Assembly: GCA_004321925.1 (NCBI GenBank)
Contig: SCQH01000023.1
Coordinates: 1-36,456 of the forward strand
Direction of reading: 5' to 3'
Length of the DNA: 36,456 nt
Origin: Nitrospirota bacterium
Lineage (GTDB): Bacteria; Nitrospirota; Thermodesulfovibrionia; Thermodesulfovibrionales; UBA6898
The notes beneath the pieces are model-generated. The model saw only the letters and a list, made by a program, of their open reading frames with translations, was not told the DNA's origin and did no database searches. A program made the translations under genes and the position numbers. This document shows positions 25,325-33,475 of the stretch, piece by piece. Position 1 is the stretch's first letter. Every line of letters starts with the position of its first letter.

Positions 25325-27139
25325 ATGACGGGCCTTGAGCAGGAACTCGAAACAGCAGAACGGCAGCACCGTTCAAAGAAGGTCATTATCTTCTTTCTGC
25401 TGCTTTGCGCGGTCACCGGTATCATGGGGGGTGGGGTCTACTGGATGCTCCTCGATCTGCCGAAGGTCAATGCGATCGGTGAATATGTCCCGATGGAGTC
25501 CTCCAGGGTCTTTTCGGCCGACAGGAAGGTCCTGGCGGAATTCTACTATGAACGCAGGACCTTTGTTCCGCATTATAAGATCCCGGACCAGGTGAAGAAG
25601 GCCTTTATCGCGATCGAGGACGCACGCTTCTACCATCATCCGGGAGTTGATGTCATCGGGACGATCCGGGCCCTGGTCCACGACATCAGGGTGGGCGGCA
25701 TGGTCCAGGGCGGCAGCACCATAACCCAGCAGCTTGCGAAGATGCTCTTTCTGAAACCCGAGAAGTCCTTCAGCAGGAAGATCAAGGAGGCGGTCATCTC
25801 CCTTCAGATCGAGAAGCGGTACACCAAGGACGAGATACTCGGCATATACCTTAACCAGACCTATTTCGGCACGCGGTCCTTCGGTATTGAGGCTGCGGCA
25901 CAGACCTATTTTGGAAAGCAGTCAGCGGACCTTACCCTTGGCGAGGCCGCACTGCTTGCTTCGCTCCCGAAGGCCCCTTCCCAGTATTCACCGTTCAAGA
26001 ACCCCCAGAGGGCCAGGGACCGGCGTGCTGTGGTCCTTGCGGCAATGCTCAGACACAAGTTCATCGACGGGGACCAGTACAGGGAGGCGCTTCTGACGCC
26101 TCTGCCGTCGGCCCCCCATTTCAGGAAATATGAGGCCCCGTATTTTGTCGAGATCCTCCGGCAGAGCCTCGAACATAAATTCGGCCAGGAGATCTATACC
26201 GCAGGCTACAGGATCTATTCGACGATCGATTCAGGCCTGCAGCATGCGGCAGAGGCAGCGCTCGAGCAGGGGGTGAAGAACGTAGAAAAAAGGGTAAAAC
26301 CGGGTATCCAGGCCGCTCTGGTGGCGGTCGATATACGGACCGGGCATATAAAGGCGCTGGTCGGCGGGTTCGATTTCTGGGAGAACCAGTATAACCGGGC
26401 GACGCAGGCCCTCCGGCAGCCCGGCTCTGCCTTCAAGCCGTTCGTCTATGTTACGGCCCTGGAGGGGGGGATGACCTCCGAGGACCTTGTCCTGGACAGC
26501 CCGATATCCTTTAAAGGTGCACGCCCCGGGCAGCCCTGGACCCCGAAGAACTATGACGGGAAATATCATGGGGCCGTCACCCTCAAGACCGCTCTGTCGC
26601 GCTCCCTCAACGCTGCCACGGTCAGGCTTACCAGCAAGGTCGGGATCGATAATGTCATCTTCACCGCACGCAAGCTCGGCATCACGAGCGATCTTCAGCC
26701 GTATATGCCGATCGCCCTGGGGGCCTCGGATGTCACGCTCTTAGACATGGTCGGCGCGTATGCATCCTTTCCGAACGGCAAAAAGCCGGCCCTGATATCC
26801 TACAACAAGATCGAGAACCGGGAGGGCATTGCGGTTGAGGAGGTCTATCCTGAACTGACCGGGATACTGGAGGAGGGGGTGGTCGCGGAGCTCAGGAAGA
26901 TGCTCCGGGCCGTTGTGACGGAGGGGACAGCCGTGCGTGCAAAGGCGGTCGGCCGCAGTGTCTACGGCAAGACCGGGACGACAAATGATTATACCGATGC
27001 CTGGTTCATCGGATTTGACGACAGGCTGGTCGTCGGGGTCTGGGTCGGCAGGGATAACCACAAGCCGATCGGGCCGAAGGAGACAGGCTCCTCAGCCGCA
27101 CTGCCGATCTGGATCGAATTCATGAAACAGGCGGAATAA
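25325..27139 (+). CDS. Class A penicillin-binding protein (PBP1A type)
   Basis: This 604-residue bifunctional peptidoglycan synthase has a cytoplasmic tail and transmembrane helix at ~19-41. The GT51 transglycosylase domain (~60-235) has catalytic Glu98 in AIEDARFYHHPG, then GGSTITQQLAK, RKIKEAVISLQIE and LNQTYFG. The transpeptidase domain (~325-600) has Ser368 in SAFK (368-371), SLN at 427-429 and KTGTT from 549. The protein is shorter than E. coli PBP1A (~850) and lacks a C-terminal extension, which is common in this group of bacteria. All catalytic motifs are intact. It is monocistronic as far as can be seen, followed by a repeat-filled gap. Confidence 0.95.
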   Translation: MTGLEQELETAERQHRSKKVIIFFLLLCAVTGIMGGGVYWMLLDLPKVNAIGEYVPMESSRVFSADRKVLAEFYYERRTFVPHYKIPDQVKKAFIAIEDARFYHHPGVDVIGTIRALVHDIRVGGMVQGGSTITQQLAKMLFLKPEKSFSRKIKEAVISLQIEKRYTKDEILGIYLNQTYFGTRSFGIEAAAQTYFGKQSADLTLGEAALLASLPKAPSQYSPFKNPQRARDRRAVVLAAMLRHKFIDGDQYREALLTPLPSAPHFRKYEAPYFVEILRQSLEHKFGQEIYTAGYRIYSTIDSGLQHAAEAALEQGVKNVEKRVKPGIQAALVAVDIRTGHIKALVGGFDFWENQYNRATQALRQPGSAFKPFVYVTALEGGMTSEDLVLDSPISFKGARPGQPWTPKNYDGKYHGAVTLKTALSRSLNAATVRLTSKVGIDNVIFTARKLGITSDLQPYMPIALGASDVTLLDMVGAYASFPNGKKPALISYNKIENREGIAVEEVYPELTGILEEGVVAELRKMLRAVVTEGTAVRAKAVGRSVYGKTGTTNDYTDAWFIGFDDRLVVGVWVGRDNHKPIGPKETGSSAALPIWIEFMKQAE

Positions 27140-27147
27140 AAAAAGAC

Positions 27148-27203
27148 GCATAGCGCATAGTGCAAAGAGCAAAGAGCGTAGAGCATAGAGCAAAGAGCAA
27201 AGA
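27148..27203. repeat. Eight tandem 7-bp repeats (GCAWAGA type)
   Basis: Eight uninterrupted heptamers follow the PBP1A stop: GCATAGC, GCATAGT, GCAAAGA, GCAAAGA, GCGTAGA, GCATAGA, GCAAAGA, GCAAAGA. Because seven is not a multiple of three, all frames stay open locally, which produces a spurious Leu/Cys/Ala-rich reading frame on the opposite strand. The array may be variable in number between strains. Confidence 0.88.
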
Positions 27204-27204
27204 T

Positions 27205-27287
27205 AATTCTTAATTTTGAATTCTTGATTTTGAATTGTGGAAATAACACGCAGTGTTACGTTAATTAAGAATAAAGAATTAAGAATT
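27205..27287. repeat. AT-rich imperfect palindrome (MITE-like)
   Basis: The outer arms AATTCTTAATT (27205-27215) and AATTAAGAATT (27277-27287) are perfect inverses. The following ~14 bases continue to pair imperfectly, and a perfect palindrome TAACAC-GCA-GTGTTA (27244-27258) lies near the centre. No reading frame is associated. The structure abuts the heptamer array and a terminator. Confidence 0.7.
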
Positions 27288-27295
27288 AAGCAAAA

Positions 27296-27327
27296 AAGGC
27301 CCGCATGCCTCGTGGCACGCGAGCCTT
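27296..27327 (-). terminator. Intrinsic terminator of the parvulin gene
   Basis: A 14-position stem with two mismatches starts AAGGC at 27296 and ends GCCTT at 27327, with loop TCGT. The run of As at 27292-27297 gives a U-tract when read leftward, which fits termination of the minus-strand gene ending at 27348. Confidence 0.8.
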
Positions 27328-27347
27328 GTTTTAAATCGGGTCAGTGT

Positions 27348-28295
27348 TTAATGAGCCTTTGGCTTGGGTTCCTCTTTCGGTTTTGGCTCATCTTTTTTTA
27401 CGGCGTCCTTCTTATCCTCAGCAGGCTTTCCGGCTCCGGTCTCCTTAGACGTCTTTGCCAGGGCCTCTTTCTTTATCTCGACCGTATAGGTCTTTTTCAG
27501 CTCATCGACATATTTGTCAAAGGCCTCTTTCTGCCTCTCGCCCGAAAGCCTTTGGCTGATAAGTTCCTTTATCCTGTCGAATTCGATTACCGGACCAGTC
27601 TTCTTGTCGGTCACCTTTATGATGTGATAGCCGAAGTTCGACTTGACCGGGGCGCTTGTCTCGCCCTTTTTCAGCGCTGCGGCAGCCTTCTCAAACTCAG
27701 GGACCATCTGCCCCTTCGAGAAATATCCGAGGTCGCCGCCGTTCTTGCCCGAGCCCTTGTCAATGGACTCCTTCCTGGCTATGTCCTCGAACTTTTCGCC
27801 CTTTTTCAGACGGCCGGATATTTTCAGGGCCTCTTCCTCTGTCTTGACCAGGATGTGGCTGGCCTTTATCTGGCTGGTCGTTGCAAAGTCTTCCTTGTGC
27901 TTATCGTAGTATTCACGGACCTCCTGGTCGGAGACCTTTGACCGGGACATGATCTCCTTCTCAAGCAGCTCCGAAACCAGGGTAAGCTTCTTGAACTCCT
28001 CAACCTTTTTGGTGAAATCAGCGGACTTGTCGAGGCCTTTTTTCAGGGCCTCCTGATAAAGGATCTCTTTCTTGATCAGTTCATCAAGAAATTTCTCCCT
28101 GCCTTTTTGGTCCGCAAAGATCTGCTGGGCATAATCAGGGAGGGACTTCAGGTCGCGCTCGAGGTCGGCATCGGTAATGACCGCACTGCCAACCTTTGCC
28201 AGAACGGCCCCCTTCTGCTCCTTTGACCCGGCCGGCTGCTTGTTGCACGCAACCAGCGCTCCAAGGATAAGGATAGCGATAAACATTCTTTTCAT
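27348..28295 (-). CDS. Parvulin-type peptidyl-prolyl isomerase lipoprotein (SurA/PrsA-like)
   Basis: This 315-residue envelope foldase has a lipoprotein signal, MKRMFIAILILGALVAC, with Cys17 as the likely lipid anchor. An N-terminal SurA-type chaperone segment (GSAVITDADLERDLKSLP) and a charged helical linker lead to one parvulin domain at ~140-240. That domain has IKASHILVKTEEEA, GGDLGYFSKGQMVPEFEKAA and FGYHIIKV. The C-terminal ~45 residues are Lys/Glu/Pro-rich and probably flexible. GGAGG lies before the ATG. It should speed folding of exported or outer-membrane proteins. It has only one parvulin domain, unlike two-domain E. coli SurA. Confidence 0.9.
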   Translation of the reverse strand: MKRMFIAILILGALVACNKQPAGSKEQKGAVLAKVGSAVITDADLERDLKSLPDYAQQIFADQKGREKFLDELIKKEILYQEALKKGLDKSADFTKKVEEFKKLTLVSELLEKEIMSRSKVSDQEVREYYDKHKEDFATTSQIKASHILVKTEEEALKISGRLKKGEKFEDIARKESIDKGSGKNGGDLGYFSKGQMVPEFEKAAAALKKGETSAPVKSNFGYHIIKVTDKKTGPVIEFDRIKELISQRLSGERQKEAFDKYVDELKKTYTVEIKKEALAKTSKETGAGKPAEDKKDAVKKDEPKPKEEPKPKAH

Positions 28296-28343
28296 AATAT
28301 GGTCCTCCGGATTGATATGATTTCCAAACTGCTTTGGTCCTCT

Positions 28344-28373
28344 TTTATAGCATACATTTCGCAGGTTTTGTAA
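28344..28373 (-). promoter_or_regulatory. Candidate promoter of the parvulin gene
   Basis: On the minus strand, TTACAA (28368-28373), an 18-base spacer and TATAAA (28344-28349) would give a leader of about 40 bases that includes the GGAGG site. Confidence 0.4.
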
Positions 28374-28379
28374 GTCGTT

Positions 28380-28407
28380 TTGACAAAAAAAGTGTTTTTG
28401 TGATAAC
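28380..28407 (+). promoter_or_regulatory. Promoter of hemL
   Basis: A perfect TTGACA (28380-28385), a 16-base spacer and an extended -10, TGT-GATAAC (28399-28407). The predicted start is ~28414, six bases before the ATG, and no Shine-Dalgarno is present. It is the best-matching promoter in the window. Confidence 0.65.
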
Positions 28408-28419
28408 TTTAAAAGTTAT

Positions 28420-29706
28420 ATGAGAAATTACGATAATTCACGGAAACTCTTCAAACGGGCCAGCCGGGTCATCCCCGGAGGGGTAAACAGTCCGGTGCGC
28501 GCCTTCAGGGCGGTCGGCGGCAACCCTCTTTTCATTGAACGGGCAAAAGGTTCGCGGATATTTGATGCCGACGGCAATTCCTATATTGATTATGTCCTCT
28601 CCTGGGGGCCGATGATCCTGGGACATGCAAACCCGGTCGTGCTCGCTGCCCTGAAAAAGGCCCTGGCAAAAGGCACAAGCTACGGGGCCCCGACGGCCCT
28701 TGAGATAGAGCTCGCAGAGCTCGTCCTTAAGATCTACCCCTCTATGGACAAGGTGCGGATGGTGAATTCCGGCACCGAGGCCACGATGAGTGCGATCCGC
28801 GTTGCACGCGGCTTTACCGGCAGGGACAAGATCATCAAATTTGAGGGCTGTTATCACGGCCATGCCGACGGACTCCTGGTCAAGGCAGGCTCAGGAGCGG
28901 CGACCTTTGGTGTTCCGGACAGCCCCGGCGTTCCGGAATCCTATGCCCGAAATACCGTTACCCTTCCGTTCAACGATATCCCCGCATTAAAGAAGACGAT
29001 AGAAAAGCAGTGGCGGGAGATCGCCTGCGTTATCATCGAGCCGGTGGTCGGCAACATCGGGTGTGTACTGCCCCGTCCCGGCTATCTTGAGGCCCTCAGG
29101 AAACTGACGAAGGCCCACGGGATCGTCCTTATCTTTGATGAGGTGATGACCGGGTTCCGGGTGGCATTTGGCGGCGCCCAGGCCCGTTATGGCATCAAGC
29201 CTGACATGACCTGTCTTGGCAAGGTCATCGGAGGCGGGCTTCCTGTCGGGGCATACGGCGGCAGGAAAGAGATCATGTCGATGGTATCTCCCGAAGGACC
29301 GGTCTATCAGGCAGGGACCCTGTCCGGCAATCCGCTGGCAATGACCGCCGGAATCACAACGATAAAGGAGCTCTCAAAGGCGGGGGCATACAGGGACCTG
29401 GAGAAAAAGGCCTCCCAGCTCGAGCGCGGTCTTAAGGATGCTGCTAAAAGGGCAGGCGTCAGGACCAGGTTCTATCGCGCGGGAAGCATGTTCTGCACCT
29501 ATTTTGCCGGGGCAGAGATCGTTGATTATCAGACCGCCAAAAGCGCCGACGCGACGCTCTTCGCGCGGTTCTTTACCGCCATGCTCCAGAGGGGAGTGAA
29601 CATTGCCCCGTCCCAGTTTGAAGCAGGGTTCATGTCCCTTGCACATTCCGAAAAGGACATCGAGCAGACCGTTGCGTCGGCCTATGATGTCCTGAAAAAG
29701 CTGTAA
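28420..29706 (+). CDS. hemL: Glutamate-1-semialdehyde 2,1-aminomutase
   Basis: This 428-residue PLP enzyme converts glutamate-1-semialdehyde to 5-aminolevulinate, the first committed haem intermediate in the C5 pathway. Diagnostic features: [13 protein letters not shown] near the N-terminus, [20 protein letters not shown], the PLP-phosphate region [19 protein letters not shown] with Asp240, and Lys268 in [17 protein letters not shown] as the Schiff-base lysine. Length is standard. It lies 54 bases upstream of the 11-haem cytochrome, and co-expression would match haem supply with demand. Confidence 0.97.
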   Translation: MRNYDNSRKLFKRASRVIPGGVNSPVRAFRAVGGNPLFIERAKGSRIFDADGNSYIDYVLSWGPMILGHANPVVLAALKKALAKGTSYGAPTALEIELAELVLKIYPSMDKVRMVNSGTEATMSAIRVARGFTGRDKIIKFEGCYHGHADGLLVKAGSGAATFGVPDSPGVPESYARNTVTLPFNDIPALKKTIEKQWREIACVIIEPVVGNIGCVLPRPGYLEALRKLTKAHGIVLIFDEVMTGFRVAFGGAQARYGIKPDMTCLGKVIGGGLPVGAYGGRKEIMSMVSPEGPVYQAGTLSGNPLAMTAGITTIKELSKAGAYRDLEKKASQLERGLKDAAKRAGVRTRFYRAGSMFCTYFAGAEIVDYQTAKSADATLFARFFTAMLQRGVNIAPSQFEAGFMSLAHSEKDIEQTVASAYDVLKKL

Positions 29707-29760
29707 CTCGTAATAAGAAAATAAAGAAGCGCTTAACTGTATTTAAGGGAGGTTTTTTCG

Positions 29761-30759
29761 ATGCTCAATCCGTTTAAGATGTTCAGTAATTTACTCACCT
29801 GGTTCAGCGAAAAGGTGTCGGCCAAGGTAAAGATCATGCTGGCGGTCGGCATGCTCATGTTCATCATCCTGATGGGCTACGTCGCTTACCGGATCAATGA
29901 TTATTTCGAGAACGACCCGCAGGCCTGCATGACCTGCCATGTCCATGATGACGCCAACAATGCCTGGCATGTCAGCGAGCATAAGGACGTGAACTGTCAT
30001 GAGTGCCATCATTCGACAAAGAAGGACCAGGTCATCCAGATGTACCGTTTTGTCTTTATGGGCGTCAAGTCGGTTGCCCCGAGGCATGGCGAGGTGATCG
30101 TAGCCTGGAAGATCTGCTATTCCTGCCACTGGGAAGGGAACAAGAAATTCCCGAAGGCAAAGCTGATGAACAACTCACAGCTTCATTCAAAACATGTGTT
30201 CATGGAAAAGATAGAGTGCGTCAAGTGCCACGGCTACAAGATCCATCAGTTCACTGCCGAACCCCGGTTCTGTGTCAAATGCCACGAGGGCAGGGAGGTC
30301 CATGGCATCGGCATGGAGGCGCTGGCCTGCCTGAATTGCCATACGGACAGGACAAAGGACCTTAAGCCCGGCAGGAAGAAATGTCTCTATTGCCACGGCA
30401 GTGAGAAGAACCGTCAGGAACTGCTTGCCGACGGAACGCTGGATGTCACGCATTATAAGCCTGACGAAAAGACGATCAAAAAGGCGATCAAGATCGTGGT
30501 GCCCGACAATGCCCCGATGCAGTTCGACTGCTATCAGTGCCATAAGCCTCATAAGACGGCCCGGCCGGACTGGGGCAACTGCAAGACCTGTCATCCCAAC
30601 ACGGCCACGGTCGGCAAGCATGCGATGCATATCGACATGGGCCTGAAATGCAAGGACTGCCACAAGCCTCACATCTGGAAAGTGACGCCTGAGCAGGCGA
30701 AGAAGGACTGCGTGAAGTGTCATGAATATAAGGACCCCAAGACCTTTATATCACAGTAA
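29761..30759 (+). CDS. Membrane-anchored 11-haem cytochrome (NapC/NrfH-like N-terminus)
   Basis: This 332-residue protein has one N-terminal transmembrane helix (~24-44, IMLAVGMLMFIILMGYVAY) and 11 CxxCH haem sites, the first at Cys56 (CMTCH) and the second at Cys79 (CHECH). The anchor plus first haems resemble NapC/NrfH quinol dehydrogenases. The remaining haems form a c-type wire through the periplasm. AAGGGAGG precedes the ATG. A strong terminator follows immediately, so it is separated from the tetrahaem/Fe-S/NrfD genes. It would move electrons from the quinone pool, or from the neighbouring NrfD complex, to periplasmic acceptors. The final acceptor cannot be read from the sequence. Confidence 0.92.
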   Translation: MLNPFKMFSNLLTWFSEKVSAKVKIMLAVGMLMFIILMGYVAYRINDYFENDPQACMTCHVHDDANNAWHVSEHKDVNCHECHHSTKKDQVIQMYRFVFMGVKSVAPRHGEVIVAWKICYSCHWEGNKKFPKAKLMNNSQLHSKHVFMEKIECVKCHGYKIHQFTAEPRFCVKCHEGREVHGIGMEALACLNCHTDRTKDLKPGRKKCLYCHGSEKNRQELLADGTLDVTHYKPDEKTIKKAIKIVVPDNAPMQFDCYQCHKPHKTARPDWGNCKTCHPNTATVGKHAMHIDMGLKCKDCHKPHIWKVTPEQAKKDCVKCHEYKDPKTFISQ

Positions 30760-30773
30760 CTGAACAGTATCAG

Positions 30774-30810
30774 AGGGGCAGACCGGATAATCGGGCTGCC
30801 CCTTTTTTTT
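30774..30810 (+). terminator. Intrinsic terminator after the 11-haem cytochrome gene
   Basis: Arms AGGGGCAG (30774-30781) and CTGCCCCT (30796-30803) plus an inner ACC/GGG side, followed by eight Ts. The next promoter's -35 begins inside or just after this T-run. Confidence 0.93.
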
Positions 30811-30839
30811 GACGATTTTTATCGGCTTTGCTGTATAAT
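30809..30839 (+). promoter_or_regulatory. Promoter of the tetrahaem/Fe-S/NrfD operon
   Basis: TTGACG (30809-30814), a rather long 19-base spacer and a perfect TATAAT (30834-30839). The leader would be ~30 bases and contains GAGGTG six bases before the ATG at 30877. Confidence 0.6.
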
Positions 30840-30876
30840 TAGTAAATAAATAAAATCGCAAAACGAGGTGCGCTCA

Positions 30877-31350
30877 ATGAAGAACCATGTTTTCAGGCCG
30901 TTACTCGTAGTGATCGGCCTTGTTGTTCTGGTCCTGCTGATCAGGCCGTTCTATGTGCCGAAGGATTTCGGCGTACATGAACGCGGGTACATGTATGGCT
31001 GGTACCGTCAAAGCAATACCGAAGACTGGAAAAAAGTGAAGGTCAAATACCAGGGCTCTGAGTATTGCAAGGACTGTCATGCCGACAAGCTTGAAAGCAT
31101 CTCCCAGTCTCCTCACATGATCATCCAGTGCGAAAATTGCCATGGTCCCGCACTTGATCACCCGTCTGACCCCGAGAAGCTGACGATCGACAGGAGCAGG
31201 GGGCAGTGCCTGCGCTGCCATGCAAAACTGTCCTACCCGAAGAGCAGCAGGGCGGGCATCAAGGGCATAGACCCTGACACCCATAATGCCGATACCGAAT
31301 GTGTCTCATGCCATAACCCGCATAAGCCTTCCCTGGAGGGACTGAAATGA
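30877..31350 (+). CDS. Membrane-anchored tetrahaem cytochrome c
   Basis: This 157-residue protein has an N-terminal helix (PLLVVIGLVVLVLLI) and four CxxCH sites: CKDCH, CENCH, CLRCH and CVSCH. The start at 30877 has GAGGTG at good spacing; an in-frame GTG three codons upstream lies within that ribosome-binding site. Its stop overlaps the Fe-S gene's start (ATGA). Tetrahaem cytochrome + four-cluster ferredoxin + NrfD is the composition reported for Cbc4-like menaquinol oxidoreductases in Geobacter and is reminiscent of Nrf, Hmc and Qrc modules. It is probably the periplasmic electron exit or entry point of the complex. Confidence 0.9.
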   Translation: MKNHVFRPLLVVIGLVVLVLLIRPFYVPKDFGVHERGYMYGWYRQSNTEDWKKVKVKYQGSEYCKDCHADKLESISQSPHMIIQCENCHGPALDHPSDPEKLTIDRSRGQCLRCHAKLSYPKSSRAGIKGIDPDTHNADTECVSCHNPHKPSLEGLK

Positions 31351-32129
31351 TATCACGGAGAGATTTATTAAAGAAAGCAGGCAAGGCAGTAGCCGGGGCC
31401 TCCATATCCCTTGCAGCGATAGAGTTCCTGAGCCCGGCGCGGGTCCAGGCCCTGAAGGCGGACAAGGCGGTCCGCTGGGTATTTCTGGTCGATACCTACA
31501 AGTGTGTCGGCTGCGGCCTGTGTGTCAAGGCCTGCAAGAACGAGAACGAGATCCCGTATGACGCCAATGTCACGCGTACCTGGGTGGAACGGTATGTCAT
31601 CACCAGCGACGGCAAACTGCATGCCGATTCCCCGAAGGGCTGCCGGGACGGGTTCACCACCAGCAAGATCGATGTCGGGATGGGAAAGTTGCAGGACATC
31701 AAGAACGAGGACATCAAAAAGGCCTTCTTTGTCCCGAAGCTCTGCAACCAGTGTGAGAACCCGCCCTGTGTTCAGGTCTGTCCTGTCGGTGCGACCTACC
31801 AGGCCCCGGATGGGGTTGTGCTTGTCGACAGGACATGGTGTATCGGCTGCGGCTACTGCATCATGGCATGTCCGTATGGTGTGCGGTTCTTTCATCCCAA
31901 ATACCATACTGCGGAAAAATGCAATTTCTGCTATCACCGCATAAACAAGGGGCTCAAGACCGCCTGCGTTCAGGCCTGCCCGTTCGGGGCGCGCCAGATA
32001 GGGAACATGAAAGATCCGGATGACCCCGTAACCAAGATCATCACGACCGAACGAGTGGGCATTCTGAAGAGCGAATTCGGAACGAAGCCCCAGGTATTTT
32101 ATATCGGGCTGGACGAGGAGGTAAAATAA
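31347..32129 (+). CDS. Tat-exported four-cluster ferredoxin subunit (NrfC/PsrB/HmcB-like)
   Basis: This 260-residue protein begins MISRRDLLKKAGKAVAGASI, a twin-arginine signal (SRRDLLK), so it is folded with its clusters in the cytoplasm and exported. Sixteen Cys are arranged for four [4Fe-4S] clusters: CVGCGLCVKACKNE, CNQCENPPCVQVCP, CIGCGYCIMACP and CNFC...CVQACP. This is the DmsB/NrfC layout. It passes electrons between the NrfD membrane subunit and the tetrahaem cytochrome. It overlaps the cytochrome stop by four bases and ends one base before nrfD-like, so the three are co-translated. Confidence 0.95.
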   Translation: MISRRDLLKKAGKAVAGASISLAAIEFLSPARVQALKADKAVRWVFLVDTYKCVGCGLCVKACKNENEIPYDANVTRTWVERYVITSDGKLHADSPKGCRDGFTTSKIDVGMGKLQDIKNEDIKKAFFVPKLCNQCENPPCVQVCPVGATYQAPDGVVLVDRTWCIGCGYCIMACPYGVRFFHPKYHTAEKCNFCYHRINKGLKTACVQACPFGARQIGNMKDPDDPVTKIITTERVGILKSEFGTKPQVFYIGLDEEVK

Positions 32130-32130
32130 G

Positions 32131-33384
32131 ATGGTACATGGAGAAATCTGGACCTTAAAAGAGCTCTTTGTCACACCGAACGAATATATCTACTGGAGCG
32201 TGCAGATCGTCATGTATCCCTTCATGACCGGGCTGGTTGCCGGGGCGTTCGTGCTTTCCTCGCTCTATCATGTCTTTGGCATCAAGGAGCTGAAGGACAT
32301 CGCACGTTTTGCGCTTGTCTTTTCCTTTGCACTCCTGTTTGCCGCCCCCATGCCCATCATCCTGCATCTGCAGCATCCGCTTCGGGGGATCAATGTCATG
32401 ATGACGCCCCATTTTACATCGGCGATCGCTGCCTTCGGAATCGTCTTTTCGGGCTATGGCGCGATCGTCGCATCCGAGCTCTGGTTCCTTTACCGGAAGC
32501 ATTTTGTGGAGCAGTCCCTGTTGCTGAAAGGGAAGCAGGACCGGAGCCTCGGCGAGAGCCTGCTGTACCTTATCTTTACCGTGCTCACCCTGGGGTCCTT
32601 CGACATCACTGAAGAGGCCCAGCACAGGGATGAGAAGGCGATAAAGGTGCTGGCCGGCATCGGTATCCCGGTCGCCTGTTTTCTGCACGGCTATGCCGGC
32701 TTCATCTTCGGCTCGGTCAAGGCCAACGCGCTCTGGATGACGCCCCTGATGCCGGTCATCTTCATCATGTCGGCGGTCGTCTCGGGCATTGCGCTCTGCA
32801 TGCTCACGTATATCGCGACCATGGAGATCAGGAAGTTCCTGGCCTGCAGGCAGCAGTCTCCGTCCTATTCACCCGAGTGCCGTGAAGAGATAAAGAGCGT
32901 CGAGGTCAAGGTCATCCAGATGACCGCGAAATACCTCCTGTTCTTCCTGATCTTTGCCATAAGCCTTGAACTGCTCGATCTTATCTTCAGGGGCTACACC
33001 GCCACGAAATCCTGGGATGTGCTCAGAAGCGTCATCTACGGCAAGGATTTCACCTCCATTTTCATCCTGCAGTACGGACTCGGGAACTTAATTCCGTTCA
33101 TTATTTTCCTGACCCCCGGCCTTACCATCCGGCGGGCGGTCGTCGGGGTCCTCTTCGTCATGTTCGGCGTCTTCATGATGAGATGGAATGTTGTTATCGG
33201 CGGCCAGGCCTTTTCCCTGACCTTCAACGGATATATGCATTATCACCTGCCTATCATCCCGCATGACTGGGAAACGCTCAAGGAAGGCCTTTTCGGGGCA
33301 CTAGGGGTCTTTGTCATGCCGTTCGTCCTCTTCTATTTCCTTACCAAGATATTCCCGATCTTCGGTCTCAAGGAATCGCATTAG
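32131..33384 (+). CDS. NrfD/PsrC-family quinone-interacting membrane subunit
   Basis: This 417-residue polytopic membrane protein has about ten hydrophobic helices. It begins MVHGEIWTLKELFVTPNEYI and has conserved-type features such as YWSVQIVMYPFMTGLVAGAF, LQHPLRGINVM and the late helices ending ITFNGYMHYHLPIIPHDW-like sequence. NrfD/PsrC proteins exchange electrons with menaquinol and carry no cofactor of their own. The length, ~100 more than E. coli NrfD, is like PsrC/HmcC-type members. It is followed by a strong terminator. Direction of electron flow cannot be read from sequence. Confidence 0.92.
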   Translation: MVHGEIWTLKELFVTPNEYIYWSVQIVMYPFMTGLVAGAFVLSSLYHVFGIKELKDIARFALVFSFALLFAAPMPIILHLQHPLRGINVMMTPHFTSAIAAFGIVFSGYGAIVASELWFLYRKHFVEQSLLLKGKQDRSLGESLLYLIFTVLTLGSFDITEEAQHRDEKAIKVLAGIGIPVACFLHGYAGFIFGSVKANALWMTPLMPVIFIMSAVVSGIALCMLTYIATMEIRKFLACRQQSPSYSPECREEIKSVEVKVIQMTAKYLLFFLIFAISLELLDLIFRGYTATKSWDVLRSVIYGKDFTSIFILQYGLGNLIPFIIFLTPGLTIRRAVVGVLFVMFGVFMMRWNVVIGGQAFSLTFNGYMHYHLPIIPHDWETLKEGLFGALGVFVMPFVLFYFLTKIFPIFGLKESH

Positions 33385-33406
33385 CAGTGTATGAAGACAG
33401 CATCGT

Positions 33407-33445
33407 CTCCCTGCCTTTTTCCGATAAGGCAGGGAGTTTTTTTTT
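33407..33445 (+). terminator. Intrinsic terminator after the NrfD-like gene
   Basis: A perfect 11-bp stem (CTCCCTGCCTT at 33407-33417, AAGGCAGGGAG at 33426-33436) with an 8-base loop and nine Ts. It lies only 39 bases before the TorD-type start. Confidence 0.95.
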
Positions 33446-33475
33446 ATGGGGTCGTGAAAAAGGCGGTATGCGCTC

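Noticed and set aside
27148-27203. Possible CRISPR array
   Set aside because: Units are 7 bases with no spacers, and no cas genes are in the window.
26989-27249. Minus-strand 86-codon frame with FALCSMLYALCSL-type sequence
   Set aside because: It is the translation of the 7-bp array and the palindrome and runs into the PBP1A gene. Not a real protein.
27237-27941. 234-codon plus-strand frame over the parvulin gene
   Set aside because: Leu/Phe-rich antisense of a highly charged minus-strand protein with clear domains and a lipobox. It begins within the palindromic repeat.
31368-32174. 268-codon minus-strand frame opposite the Fe-S subunit
   Set aside because: Antisense to a gene with four intact cluster motifs; no recognisable features.
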